IMG/VR virus record: IMGVR_UViG_3300036766_001627
Span: 1-61,509 of that record
Reading direction: 5' to 3' (one strand)
Source: a virus
Length of the DNA: 61,509 nucleotides
The notes under the pieces are model-generated. The model was not told where the DNA came from. It made no database searches and worked only from the letters and a program-made list of their open reading frames with translations. Positions 15,954 through 24,427 of the stretch are shown one piece after another. The position numbers were made by a program, and so were the translations under genes. How positions within the stretch are numbered: the stretch's first letter is position 1; each line of letters starts with the position of its first letter.

Positions 15954-18900
15954 ATGGACCCGATCACGTTCCTCATTGAAATAGCCATCATCGTCGTGCT
16001 GACCGTGGCACTGGCCATGCTCGCGCCTAAGCCGAAGATCACGGACCAACGCCCAGCATCTCTGGGCGAGTTTCAGTTTCCCACGGCGACAGAGGGTCGG
16101 AGTCTCCCGCTGGTGTGGGGGACGGTGAAAGTTCCAGGAAGTAATGTATGCTGGTATGGAGACCTGAAAGCCGTCCCCATAACGAAGAAGATCAAGACAG
16201 GCCTGTTCTCCAGTAAGGAGCAGGTGCTCGGCTACGAATACTTCCTCGGCATCCAGTTCGCAATCTGCCGCGGGACTGTTGATCTTCTCACGAAGGTCTG
16301 GGTAGACGACAAGCTCGTCTTCAGCGGCAGTGTCGCACACCGGGACTTCGCCCTCATAAACAAGCCATTCCTCTACGGCGGCCCGGATCAGCAGGGTGGT
16401 GTCAAGGGACACCTGAGACTTCTCGCCGGCGACCGGAACCAGGGCATCGACGGATATCTCGACAGTGCCCTCGACCACAGCACCATCCTCACAACGCCCG
16501 CGTACAGGGGCACCTCCTACATCATGTGGTCTAACAACGTATCTAGCGGCACGGGGCATGAGCTGAAGACCGTCACGCTGAACGCGGCAGGGTCCGGCTA
16601 CAGCCCCGGCGACGTTGTCACGCTCGCCGGCGGAACCTCCTCGCCGGCGCCGAAGGTGACGGTACTTACGGTGGGCGCGGGAGGTAGTGTTCTGACGGTC
16701 CTCCTTGGCCCCAACGGACAGGGGATATTTTCCTCCATCACTGGCGCATCAAACCTGACCCAGGCCTCTGTGTCGCCGGCCGGCGGCACCGGCGTCACGT
16801 TCCAGAACTGTACCTACGAAATCCTCGACACCACGGCCAACCGCGGACCCGGCTACCTCGGAAACTCCACGCAGATCAAGGCATTCGCGTTCGAGGTCGT
16901 CCGCATCCCCAACGGTCTCGCCTTGGGTAGTGGCCACGAGACGATCCAGTCGGCTGATGCGAATCCGATGAATGTTATCTACGAGATTCTCACAGACCCC
17001 GACTGGGGCCTGGGCTTCGCCGCCGCCGACATAGATACAACCGTCTTCAGTGCCGCTGCGGACGTGCTGTTCACAGAGGACAACGGGTTCTCGATGATCC
17101 TGGATAGCCCCAGCACGGCCGGCGACCTCATCAAGGAGATCGAGCGTCAGATCGAGGGGATTGTCTTCGTTGACCGCACATCCGGCAAGTGGACGATCAA
17201 GCTAGTCCGGGCTGATTACACGCTCGGTTCCATGCCGGCGATAGATGAGACGAACATCAAGGAGGTGAGGGACTTCGCCCGCTCCTCCTGGCAGAACACC
17301 AAGAACAACATCCAGATTCCCTTCGTGGACCGCGCCAAGAGCTACAAGCAGACCTACGCCATAGCGCAGGATGTGGCAAACATGTCGCTGCAGGGCGGCC
17401 TCATAGCCACCGTCTCCGAGAAGTATCCGGGCGTCATGTCACGCACCAACGCGACCCGTCTTGCCTGGCGTGGCCTTAAGAACTCCGCATACCCATTGGC
17501 AAAAGCCACGTTTGTCCTCGACCGAACCCTCCATTTCCTCAACCCCGGCGACGTGGTTCGGTGGTCAGACACGGCCCTATCCATCACAGATATGGCCATG
17601 CGGATCACCCGCGTCGATCTGGGCCGGCTGGATGACGGCGTCATCACAGTTGATGCGATCCAGGACGTGTTCGCCTTCGAGGAAGCGAGCATGGGAGAGC
17701 CGACAGACACTACCTGGGTCGATCCAGCAACGCAAGTCCCCGTTGATATACCCAGCAACAACCGGGCGATCTTCGAGGCTCCGAAGGCATTCGTAGACCG
17801 TGCCGGAGGCCTGCCTGACCGCATATGGGCAGGCGCCCGCAACCAGGGTGATGGAACGACGGCTTTCGACATCTGGATGAACCCCAACACAACCGCCTAC
17901 AGCCAGGACAGCGAGGTCCAGACTTTCTTCCTCATCGGGAAGCTGACCTCGGCGATCACGCCCGATAACACGCCTGGTGTCTCCGATGTCACAGTCACAC
18001 CTGATCCAGATGTGGAAGGGGATATCCTCGATCAGATCATCTCGCGGACAACCACGGAGATCGGCGTCGGTCTCCTGAACCTCTGCCTTGTGGACAACGA
18101 GTTCATCGGCTTCACGACAGCGGTTGATAGTGGTGGAAACATCGTGCTGACGGACTGCTATCGCGGGCTGATGGACACAGTACCTGCGTCCCACGCGATC
18201 AACGCGAAAGTCTACTTCATCAGCATGGGGGGCAACATCTCCGCCGGCAATTTCGTGTCTGGCGACTCGGTGGACGTGAAGCTCTTGACGCGAGGCCCCT
18301 ACGGGACGCTCGATATAGGTGATGCTACGGCCACGACTATCGTTATGGCTGATAGGTATCGGAAGCCATATCCCCCGAACACCATCTACGACAGCAACTT
18401 CGATCCTGAAGCCACACCCACGGCGAACTGGGAGAGTCCGTGGCCGGTGGATGTGAACTTCGTGTTTGGATCAACCACGCACAAAGGAATCGCTGTTGGA
18501 GTCATCACAAAGTTTTTTGGAACAACAAACGAGGTGAACTCGTCTCTTCGTTCTTTCAACTTTGTTCCCGTCATGTTAATATCAGATGATGAGATCAGCT
18601 ACGGCACACAGGAGCAGCTATACCAGCTCTATGACACAACCGGAACAGCATTCCTAATAAATTTCAACTTCAGCAATAGCTGGACCAGCGGCCAGGTCCT
18701 TAACATAGAGAGAACGAGGATTCTGAGAAATGTTCTCGGCACCGACGCCGGTGAGGAGGGTAGCGCAGCCCTCCCTACCAGTATGAGGATGTTGGTCTCA
18801 ACTCGTCATACTCGCACCCAGGATGGGGCTTCATATCAGGCAGATCAGGACATCCAGTGGGACTTCCCGGTCACATTCACAGAGCTGTCGGGGCTGTTCA

Positions 18901-19187
18901 TCTTCCTAGTGACGGCCATCAATGTGATCTCCGCGACCTACACGGCAACAAATACGGGAACCCACACTGTAACCCGGAGCTGGGATTCTCTGTCGGGCAC
19001 AAACACGCTCCAGGTGAGCGTCAATGGGGCTGCTTTCGCCACCGTTATCACCGGCACGGCAACCAGTGGTACCTTCTCGGCGACATCGGGCCAGACGATC
19101 CGCTTCAAGTCCACGGCTGGAACCAGCATCTACCTCTACAAGCTCAGCTTCAGCGGAACAGACCTGGCCTTCGGAATTATAGACTAA
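15954..19187 (+). CDS. Tail tip / central fibre protein (J-like, GTA TIM-barrel type)
   Basis: 1077 aa. Starts with a hydrophobic helix (FLIEIAIIVVLTVALAML), then SLGEFQFPTATEGRSLPLVWGTV, a feature of the baseplate/tip protein group related to gene transfer agent host-specificity and lambda J proteins. A Gly-rich module (about residues 200-292) is inserted early. The middle (DETNIKEVRDFARSSWQNTKNNIQIPF, later PGDVVRWSD) resembles the Phage-tail_3 region. The C-terminal 350 residues are beta-rich (TATNTGTHTVTRSWDS). Bases 16877-17282 were copied into the gene at 21342. Confidence 0.75.
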   Translation: MDPITFLIEIAIIVVLTVALAMLAPKPKITDQRPASLGEFQFPTATEGRSLPLVWGTVKVPGSNVCWYGDLKAVPITKKIKTGLFSSKEQVLGYEYFLGIQFAICRGTVDLLTKVWVDDKLVFSGSVAHRDFALINKPFLYGGPDQQGGVKGHLRLLAGDRNQGIDGYLDSALDHSTILTTPAYRGTSYIMWSNNVSSGTGHELKTVTLNAAGSGYSPGDVVTLAGGTSSPAPKVTVLTVGAGGSVLTVLLGPNGQGIFSSITGASNLTQASVSPAGGTGVTFQNCTYEILDTTANRGPGYLGNSTQIKAFAFEVVRIPNGLALGSGHETIQSADANPMNVIYEILTDPDWGLGFAAADIDTTVFSAAADVLFTEDNGFSMILDSPSTAGDLIKEIERQIEGIVFVDRTSGKWTIKLVRADYTLGSMPAIDETNIKEVRDFARSSWQNTKNNIQIPFVDRAKSYKQTYAIAQDVANMSLQGGLIATVSEKYPGVMSRTNATRLAWRGLKNSAYPLAKATFVLDRTLHFLNPGDVVRWSDTALSITDMAMRITRVDLGRLDDGVITVDAIQDVFAFEEASMGEPTDTTWVDPATQVPVDIPSNNRAIFEAPKAFVDRAGGLPDRIWAGARNQGDGTTAFDIWMNPNTTAYSQDSEVQTFFLIGKLTSAITPDNTPGVSDVTVTPDPDVEGDILDQIISRTTTEIGVGLLNLCLVDNEFIGFTTAVDSGGNIVLTDCYRGLMDTVPASHAINAKVYFISMGGNISAGNFVSGDSVDVKLLTRGPYGTLDIGDATATTIVMADRYRKPYPPNTIYDSNFDPEATPTANWESPWPVDVNFVFGSTTHKGIAVGVITKFFGTTNEVNSSLRSFNFVPVMLISDDEISYGTQEQLYQLYDTTGTAFLINFNFSNSWTSGQVLNIERTRILRNVLGTDAGEEGSAALPTSMRMLVSTRHTRTQDGASYQADQDIQWDFPVTFTELSGLFIFLVTAINVISATYTATNTGTHTVTRSWDSLSGTNTLQVSVNGAAFATVITGTATSGTFSATSGQTIRFKSTAGTSIYLYKLSFSGTDLAFGIID
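16554..16833 (+). repeat. Gly-rich module copy inside tip gene
   Basis: Encodes GSGYSPGDVVTLAGGT ... LTQASVSPAGGTGVTF. Homologous protein modules lie at about 7146-7380, 7395-7635 and 8580-8850. Four copies in three virion genes. Confidence 0.7.
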
Positions 19188-19209
19188 AATTTGCAAAGAT
19201 GCCTATAAT
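19180..19209 (+). promoter_or_regulatory. Candidate sigma70-type promoter
   Basis: TAGACT, 18-nt spacer, TATAAT (19204-19209). The -35 is weak. The ATG of the next gene follows 8 nt after the -10, so the transcript would be almost leaderless. Confidence 0.45.
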
Positions 19210-19217
19210 GGTGTATC

Positions 19218-19493
19218 ATGGAAAAGTCTGAGGAAAAACCGGAGCGTCTGAGTCACGACGACATCGAAGAGATCGCCACCAGGGTCGTTCGGCGGGTGTT
19301 TCTGGAAATGGGCATCGACGCGAGCACGCCGCTGGCAGCTCAGCAGGACTTCGCCTTCATGCGGAATCTAAGACGTGGTTTCGAGAGCACGAAGCGAACA
19401 GCCCGGACCACGGCTGTGGGAATCTTCGTTACGACGATCCTGACGTTGCTTCTATGGGCGATAAAACAGGCCATCAAGGGAGAGATGAAGTGA
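19218..19493 (+). CDS. Small membrane protein, possible holin/lysis accessory
   Basis: 91 aa. Acidic N-terminus with HDDIEEIATRVVRRVFLEMGID, a basic middle, and one C-terminal transmembrane helix (AVGIFVTTILTLLLWAI) followed by K/E. Resembles the phage proteins grouped as DUF6127-like that have a DDIEEIA..V.....LGID start and one TM helix. Sits right after the tail tip gene. A holin role is possible but unproven. Stop overlaps the next GTG start. Confidence 0.5.
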   Translation: MEKSEEKPERLSHDDIEEIATRVVRRVFLEMGIDASTPLAAQQDFAFMRNLRRGFESTKRTARTTAVGIFVTTILTLLLWAIKQAIKGEMK

Positions 19494-21097
19494 AGACATC
19501 AGAGAAATTCGCCACGGATGCTGTTGATGTACAGATCATGGAAGCCATAGATGTAGTCGGCACGGGACTCACTGACCTGTCCAGAGAGACAGGACTGAGT
19601 CGTTCTACGATCTACTACCGCCTCAAGAAGATGGGCGCCGATAAGCCGATCAGCGCAGGCTCTATCCGCGGCACGGCGGAGAAGTCCGCAGAGCTACCGA
19701 AGCCAGGCAGAATCAAGCGGTACATCCTCACCTCCGCCCAGAACAACACGAAGATACACGAGGCGGTCTGGGAGAGCCTCCTCACGCTGGCGAAATACTA
19801 CGACGCCGCGATCCTGATCGGCACCTTCAGCTACAACCAGAACGCCTTCGGGTCTATGGCTACGAAGCGGGGCACGGAGAAGCACGATAAAGACCTGTGG
19901 TACGACGAGCGGCTCAAACCGTACTTCGCGGATGAGCGGATAAGGCTAGCCGAGGGCCTCGTATGGTGTGGCGAGATGAATATCATGCCCACGGCCGAGA
20001 ACCCGCTGAGTGGTCTGGAAACCTACAGCGGCCGTAAGAGTGCCATCGTGCCGCACGCGAAGATCGCCATGCAGTCCGTCGCCGCCATGAAGGGCGAGGG
20101 AGTGAAGTTCAACTACACGACAGGCACTGTCACGCAGATGAACTACATCCAGAAGAAGGCCGGTCAGAAGGGCGAGCACCACCACACTTACGGTGGACTG
20201 CTTGTCGAGGTGAATGCGGACGGAGCCTGGTTCGTGCGGCAGATCGAGGCGACGAAGGAGGGGGTTATATGCGACTTGGACATCCGCGTCGAGGGCACCA
20301 AGCTCACACGGAAGAACAGGGTTGAAGCGATAACCTGGGGTGACATCCACGCAGCCTGCGTGGATGAGAACGTCACGACCTCGGCTCTCGGAGCCGATGG
20401 CATGATGGACACTCTCAAACCTCGCTACTCGTTCATCCACGATATCTTCGAGGGTGTGTCTTTCAGCCACCACACGGCTGACAACTGCCACGCGAAATTC
20501 TCAGCTCACCTGCGTGGTTACGACTCGGTACAGTGTGAAGTTAATACGACCGCTCATGTTCTCAGTTCTTATCTACGGAAGCTCACTCAAACTGTAGTCG
20601 TAGACAGCAACCACGACAGCGCCTGGCTTGCTCGCTGGTTGCGTGAGCACGACTACCGACGTGATCCGGTGAATGCGGTGTTCTTCCTGCAGATGCAACT
20701 CGCCTTCTACGAAGCGATGGAGAGGAAAGAGAAGCTGAACCTGACGAGGTGGGCACTCCAGATTTTTCCTCGACAGCTCGGAGAGGTGAAGTTCCTCGGG
20801 CCAGACGAGTCCTTCCGCACCTGTGGCGGCCTTATCGAGAACGGACAACACGGGCACCTCGGGCCGAACGGCGCCCGCGGTACGGCCCAGAACCTCAACA
20901 GGGTTGGCCGCAGGGCGAATACGGCCCACAGTCACAGCGCGGCCATCGTGAACGGCCTATATGTCGCCGGCACGAGCAGCGATCTGGATATGGGCTACAA
21001 TGTCGGCCCCTCGTCTTGGTCCCACAGCCACATCATCACATACCCTACTGGCAAGAGAACCATCATTACTGTCTGGGATGGGCGGTGGAGAGCATGA
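19490..21097 (+). CDS. T5 A1-like protein (HTH plus possible metallophosphoesterase-like domain)
   Basis: 535 aa from GTG 19490 (GTGA overlap). Residues about 27-55 form a helix-turn-helix (GLTDLSRETGLSRSTIYYRL). The body contains candidate metal-binding motifs: KGEHHHTYGGLL, VVVDSNHDSAWLARWL (NHD like the calcineurin family) and, near the end, TAHSHSAAI and SSWSHSHI. The C-terminus resembles what I recall of the T5 pre-early A1 protein family linked to host DNA degradation. Family recall is uncertain. Its location after the tail genes, not in an early region, is unusual for such a role. Confidence 0.45.
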   Translation: MKTSEKFATDAVDVQIMEAIDVVGTGLTDLSRETGLSRSTIYYRLKKMGADKPISAGSIRGTAEKSAELPKPGRIKRYILTSAQNNTKIHEAVWESLLTLAKYYDAAILIGTFSYNQNAFGSMATKRGTEKHDKDLWYDERLKPYFADERIRLAEGLVWCGEMNIMPTAENPLSGLETYSGRKSAIVPHAKIAMQSVAAMKGEGVKFNYTTGTVTQMNYIQKKAGQKGEHHHTYGGLLVEVNADGAWFVRQIEATKEGVICDLDIRVEGTKLTRKNRVEAITWGDIHAACVDENVTTSALGADGMMDTLKPRYSFIHDIFEGVSFSHHTADNCHAKFSAHLRGYDSVQCEVNTTAHVLSSYLRKLTQTVVVDSNHDSAWLARWLREHDYRRDPVNAVFFLQMQLAFYEAMERKEKLNLTRWALQIFPRQLGEVKFLGPDESFRTCGGLIENGQHGHLGPNGARGTAQNLNRVGRRANTAHSHSAAIVNGLYVAGTSSDLDMGYNVGPSSWSHSHIITYPTGKRTIITVWDGRWRA

Positions 21098-21288
21098 AGA
21101 TAGAGAAGCCACAGAACCCAGATAGAGAAGCGGGGATCATCTCCCTTCTGACGGCACGAGAGCAAAAACCGGCTGATCCCAGTTGGAACAGTTGGGTTGA
21201 AGCCTGGACGAAGTGTGTTTTTGAAAATCATCGAAAGATGAGAATTTTAACTCCAGATGGTTGCCCAGAACCAGTTTATGGGTTATAA
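21094..21288 (+). CDS. Hypothetical protein (64 aa)
   Basis: ATG 21094 overlaps the preceding stop (ATGA). Sequence begins MKIEKPQNPDREAGIISLL and has a Trp-rich centre (WNSWVEAWTKCVFENHRKM). A promoter (21261-21289) overlaps its 3' end. No family recognised. Confidence 0.55.
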   Translation: MKIEKPQNPDREAGIISLLTAREQKPADPSWNSWVEAWTKCVFENHRKMRILTPDGCPEPVYGL

Positions 21289-21289
21289 T
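21261..21289 (+). promoter_or_regulatory. Sigma70-type promoter before chimeric gene
   Basis: TTGCCC, 17-nt spacer, TATAAT. An ATG 5 nt after the -10 (21295) opens a 22-codon reading frame that ends at 21363, inside the start of the gene at 21342, so a leader peptide with translational coupling is possible. Confidence 0.65.
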
Positions 21290-21341
21290 GTAATATGAGC
21301 TTCAGTGAAGTGGTCTTTTTATCTTCCATGAAAGGAAATCT

Positions 21342-21917
21342 ATGTTCTGGATCATCGTTCTAGTCGCGGTCGTGTTTGTCGTCGGAGTTCTGTTCGCCCG
21401 CAAGAACAAGGCATTCGCGTTCGAGGTCGTCCGCATCCCCAACGGTCTCGCCTTGGGTAGTGGCCACGAGACGATCCAGTCGGCTGATGCGAATCCGATG
21501 AATGTCCTCTACGAGATTCTCACAGACCCCGACAGGGGACTCGGTTTCGCCGCCGCTGATATCGACACGACCGCCTTCGCGGCCGCTGCGGATGTGCTCT
21601 GGTCGGAAGACAACGGGTTCTCGATGATCCTGGATAGCCACAGCACGGCCGGCGACCTCATCAAAGAGATCGAGCGCCAGATCGAGGGAATTGTCTTCGT
21701 TGACCGCACAACTGGCAAGTGGACGATCAAGCTAGTCCGGGCGGATTATACACTCGGTTCCATGCCGGCGATAGATGAGACGAACATCAAGGAGGTGAGG
21801 GACTTCGCCCGCAAGAACAAGGCGAAGGCCAACGCTATCGCCGGCGCCGCCGATTCTGCGAAGGCCGCGGTGTCGAATGAGTACAATAAGTTGACAACGA
21901 AGCCCCCGGTCAAGTAA
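21342..21917 (+). CDS. Chimeric small membrane protein carrying a copied tail-tip segment
   Basis: 191 aa, SD AAAGGA. Residues 1-17 are a TM helix (FWIIVLVAVVFVVGVLF) followed by ARKNKA. Residues about 24-157 match the tip protein (gene at 15954) without gaps (406 bp, about 30 base differences by eye, no indels). The C-terminus KANAIAGAADSAKAAVSNEYNKL resumes after a second ARKNKA. Removing the insert leaves a plausible 54-aa membrane protein. The insertion is a multiple of three (411 bp) and is bordered by a 20-bp direct repeat. The function of either form is unknown; the host gene could be a lysis or superinfection-exclusion factor. Confidence 0.75.
   Translation: MFWIIVLVAVVFVVGVLFARKNKAFAFEVVRIPNGLALGSGHETIQSADANPMNVLYEILTDPDRGLGFAAADIDTTAFAAAADVLWSEDNGFSMILDSHSTAGDLIKEIERQIEGIVFVDRTTGKWTIKLVRADYTLGSMPAIDETNIKEVRDFARKNKAKANAIAGAADSAKAAVSNEYNKLTTKPPVK
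21393..21823 (+). repeat. 20-bp direct repeats bordering the captured tip-gene fragment
   Basis: TTCGCCCGCAAGAACAAGGC occurs at 21393-21412 and 21804-21823. The donor segment 16877-17282 carries CAAGGC at its left end and TTCGCCCGC at its right end, so microhomology of 6 and 9 bases with the recipient explains both joints. Confidence 0.85.
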
Positions 21918-21920
21918 ACT
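21891..21920 (+). promoter_or_regulatory. Sigma70-type promoter before 32-aa gene
   Basis: TTGACA, 18-nt spacer, TAAACT, overlapping the 3' end of the chimeric gene. Followed by a strong SD (AAAGGAGG) for the GTG at 21949, so this transcript has a normal leader. Confidence 0.6.
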
Positions 21921-21948
21921 GGCTCATGCTCCTAGAAAGGAGGACACA

Positions 21949-22047
21949 GTGGCAAGCAAGAAACAACTGGCCGCCCGCGCAAAGTTCATTGCGATGGTCA
22001 AGGCCAAGAACCACGGCAAGAGTGGTAAGATGAAGAAGGGCAAGTAG
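21949..22047 (+). CDS. Small Lys-rich protein (32 aa)
   Basis: GTG start with AAAGGAGG 6 nt upstream, stop TAG 22045-22047. Reads MASKKQLAARAKFIAMVKAK then NHGKSGKMKKGK. Tiny basic proteins with this ASKKQLAARAKFxxMVKAK pattern recur in environmental phages; function unknown. Flanked by its own promoter and a terminator, i.e. a monocistronic unit. Confidence 0.65.
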   Translation: MASKKQLAARAKFIAMVKAKNHGKSGKMKKGK

Positions 22048-22088
22048 GTGGGGTCTTTGTTCGATCTAGGGAACAGGCCCCACTTTTT
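22048..22088 (+). terminator. Rho-independent terminator
   Basis: GTGGGG(T)C...TGTTC pairs with GAACAGGCCCCAC, followed by TTTTT. Starts on the base after the preceding stop. Confidence 0.75.
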
Positions 22089-22115
22089 CTTGGAGAGAGC
22101 TTGTGGTCTATAAAT

Positions 22116-22188
22116 GCGCTGATAGTGTAGAGGCTGCACGTCCCCCTATCCAGGTGGAAGGAGAAGGTTCGATCCCTATCTCAGCGCT
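22116..22188 (+). tRNA. Degenerate tRNA-like element
   Basis: 73 nt, the same length as the intact tRNA at 25042. A perfect 7-bp acceptor stem (GCGCTGA/TCAGCGC), a D stem GTGT/GCAC, and GGTTCGA in the T-loop position. The anticodon stem (TCCCC/GGTGG) has a mismatch, the loop CTATCCA gives an odd ATC anticodon with C at 37, and the T stem is mismatched with one extra base. Probably a decayed tRNA or tRNA mimic. Confidence 0.4.
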
Positions 22189-22213
22189 TGATCTTAGGTT
22201 TGTAGAGATCAAC

Positions 22214-22762
22214 ATGCGAGAAGCAAAGGTTCTGAACGAGACCTGGCACAGCATGTTGCCGAGAACCGATCTTGGTAATCTTCTCTGTGGGAGCATCTCT
22301 GTCGCATACGCTGCGGAGTACGGGGGCAAATTTCTTGGTGTCGCCATCTTTAGTCAGCCCATCGTCAGGAGCTTATGTGATGGGCGAACAATTGAGTTGA
22401 GAAGACTGGCTTTGGGGCCGGATGCCCCCAAAAATTCTGCCTCCAGGATGATGGCAGTTACGGCCAGACTTGTGAAGCGGAAGTATAGGTGGATCAACAA
22501 GATCGTCAGCTACCAAGCCGTAGACGTTCATGCGGGAACCATCTACAGAGCGGCGGGATGGACTCCCGTGGGAAAAGTTGTTCCTGCTCGTCCCCAGAGG
22601 ATGAAAGGCAGCAAGCAGAGAGCCACAGGACCTCTCCAGACACACAGCCGAAAACTACGGTGGGAGAAGATCATAGGAACGGATGCCTATGTTCCTGAAG
22701 AGGGAGAGACAACAGAGAGAATCAGAAATCTTCTTCTGACTTCAAACGGAAAGAACGCATGA
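22214..22762 (+). CDS. Mom-like DNA modification protein (GNAT-related)
   Basis: 182 aa from ATG 22214; the frame is open upstream through the tRNA-like element but that part is not protein-like. Core motifs ELRRLALGPDAPKNSASRM, INKIVSYQAVDVHAGTIYRAAGW and a FLGVAIFSQPI strand match the phage Mu Mom family, which hypermodifies adenines and protects DNA from restriction. The C-terminal 50 residues are basic and may contact DNA. Precedes a helicase gene. Weak SD. Confidence 0.75.
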   Translation: MREAKVLNETWHSMLPRTDLGNLLCGSISVAYAAEYGGKFLGVAIFSQPIVRSLCDGRTIELRRLALGPDAPKNSASRMMAVTARLVKRKYRWINKIVSYQAVDVHAGTIYRAAGWTPVGKVVPARPQRMKGSKQRATGPLQTHSRKLRWEKIIGTDAYVPEEGETTERIRNLLLTSNGKNA

Positions 22763-22947
22763 AGAAGCTGAACACAAACCTCGTCTTCCACGGCCTCCCT
22801 GTCTTCCTGGAGGTGCCGGACGACTTCGTCTCAGAGCAGGCGATCCTCCGTGCTTTCCACGCGCACCTCGACCGGGTAGAGAATGTATTTCTGAAGAAAG
22901 AGATTGTGTCTGGTACTTTCCCTCGCCTGGCCGAGGACAGTAGATGA
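22759..22947 (+). CDS. Hypothetical protein (62 aa)
   Basis: ATG 22759 overlaps the Mom-like stop (ATGA), and its end overlaps the helicase start (ATGA at 22944). Contains FHGLPVFLEVPDDFVSEQAIL and a charged helix. No family recognised; tight coupling suggests a helper of one of its neighbours. Confidence 0.6.
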   Translation: MKKLNTNLVFHGLPVFLEVPDDFVSEQAILRAFHAHLDRVENVFLKKEIVSGTFPRLAEDSR

Positions 22948-24413
22948 GCATCACATTCAAGACGAAGCCTTTTCCACACCAACTCGCCGAGTTCGAGCTG
23001 AGCCGAAACCTGCCTGCTCGTGCCCTCTTCTTCGAGATGGGTCTCGGGAAATCATTCTGCGCAATTGTAAACGCCGCACACCTCTACGCGGAGGGTAAGA
23101 TCACAGGGATGCTCGTCGTCGCACCCAGCGGTGTCCACCGGAACTGGGTAGACGCGGAGATACCGGCGCACATGCCCGATGATACGATGGCAGATACCAT
23201 CGCTCTCGCCTACAATACGAACAAGGCGGATACGCGGGCACATCAGGCGGCTGTCCACAACCTGACCACGAGAGCGGGTTTCTCTGTCCTCTCCATGAGC
23301 TACGACGGCCTCCTCACCGCCCGCGGCAAGCAGACAGTCTGGGACTTCCTCCGGCGCCGGCCCTCCATGTACGTTGTCGATGAGGGCCGGCGGATCAAGA
23401 ACCCGAAGGCGAAACGGACGAAAGCCGTCATCGGGTCAGGCAAATTTGCCCCATACCGGCGGCTTCTTAATGGGACCCCGATCAGCAACGGGCCTTTTGA
23501 TCTCTACAGCCAGATGCTGTTCCTGGATGCCGATTTCTGGAAACCCCTAGGCGTCAGCAGCGAGTGGGGATTCCGCAACTACTTCGGTTCTTTCAAGACG
23601 AGCTATGTCAGGGTGGCTGGAGGCGCCATGAGGGAGTTCAAGGAACTCATAGAGTACCGGAACCTCGATATCCTCAAGACGTATCTAGACAAGGCGGGGA
23701 AGCGGCTGACGAAGGAGGAGGTACTTGATCTCCCGCCCAAGTTGTACTCAACAATCAAGTTCACCCTCGCGCCGGCGCAGCAGGCAGCATACGATCAGAT
23801 GGTAGAAGAATACAGAACGGTCCTCGCCTCCGGCGAGGAGGTTGATGCCGAACTGGCCATCGTGCGGATGCTACGTCTGCAACAGATCACGTCCGGCTAC
23901 CTGCCCACGCCGGACGGCCGGGAACCCTACGAGGACATCGGTGCCACAAACCCCCGCATCACAACCATACTCGACCTGTGCGAAGATGTCCCGCACAGCG
24001 CGATCATCTGGTGCCGGTTTAGACGGACGATAGATAAGCTGTGCGCAGCCCTCGGCACAGATGCTGTGCGGTACGACGGGCTTATCACTGACGAAGATGA
24101 GGCGGCGGAGGCTGTGCGGGCCTTCCAGGCAGGCGAGAAGAAGTTCTTCGTATCAAATCCGGCCAAAGGAGGCGAAGGACTCACGCTCCACCGGGCGAGA
24201 ACAGTGATCCGGGCCGAGAACAGCTACAACCTGGCCGAACGCCTCCAATCCGATGACCGGGCGCACCGGATCGGGCAGAAGTTCAGCGTCCAGTACATAG
24301 ATGTGTGCGGTGCCGACACAGTCGATGAGCGGGTTGCCGAGTGTCTCCGTAAGAAGCAGGATGTGGCCAACATCATCACGGGAGACCGGAAGTTGACAAG
24401 CTGGCTTCTGTGA
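22944..24413 (+). CDS. SNF2-type (SF2) DNA helicase
   Basis: 489 aa. Motif Q-like FPHQLAEFEL, Walker A EMGLGKS, motif Ia VVAPSGVHRNW, motif II VVDEGRRIKNPKAKRTKA (DEGR in place of DEGH/DEAH), motif III LLNGTPISNGPFDLYSQMLFLD, motif V GGEGLTLHRA and motif VI QSDDRAHRIGQ. This is a complete compact SNF2 helicase, common in phage replication blocks, probably remodelling or unwinding forks. A promoter for the next gene lies in its last codons. Confidence 0.88.
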   Translation: MSITFKTKPFPHQLAEFELSRNLPARALFFEMGLGKSFCAIVNAAHLYAEGKITGMLVVAPSGVHRNWVDAEIPAHMPDDTMADTIALAYNTNKADTRAHQAAVHNLTTRAGFSVLSMSYDGLLTARGKQTVWDFLRRRPSMYVVDEGRRIKNPKAKRTKAVIGSGKFAPYRRLLNGTPISNGPFDLYSQMLFLDADFWKPLGVSSEWGFRNYFGSFKTSYVRVAGGAMREFKELIEYRNLDILKTYLDKAGKRLTKEEVLDLPPKLYSTIKFTLAPAQQAAYDQMVEEYRTVLASGEEVDAELAIVRMLRLQQITSGYLPTPDGREPYEDIGATNPRITTILDLCEDVPHSAIIWCRFRRTIDKLCAALGTDAVRYDGLITDEDEAAEAVRAFQAGEKKFFVSNPAKGGEGLTLHRARTVIRAENSYNLAERLQSDDRAHRIGQKFSVQYIDVCGADTVDERVAECLRKKQDVANIITGDRKLTSWLL

Positions 24414-24421
24414 GGTAGGAT
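24393..24421 (+). promoter_or_regulatory. Promoter fused to ATG (leaderless type)
   Basis: TTGACA, 17-nt spacer, TAGGAT, then 6 nt to ATG 24428. Overlaps the helicase 3' end. Confidence 0.65.
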
Positions 24422-24427
24422 TCATCA

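Noticed and set aside
16877-21812. Diversity-generating retroelement (template/variable repeat pair)
   Set aside because: Differences between the copies are not concentrated at adenines, and no reverse transcriptase is present.
22103-22213. N-terminal extension of the Mom-like protein
   Set aside because: This part is the tRNA-like element; family likeness begins at the ATG at 22214.
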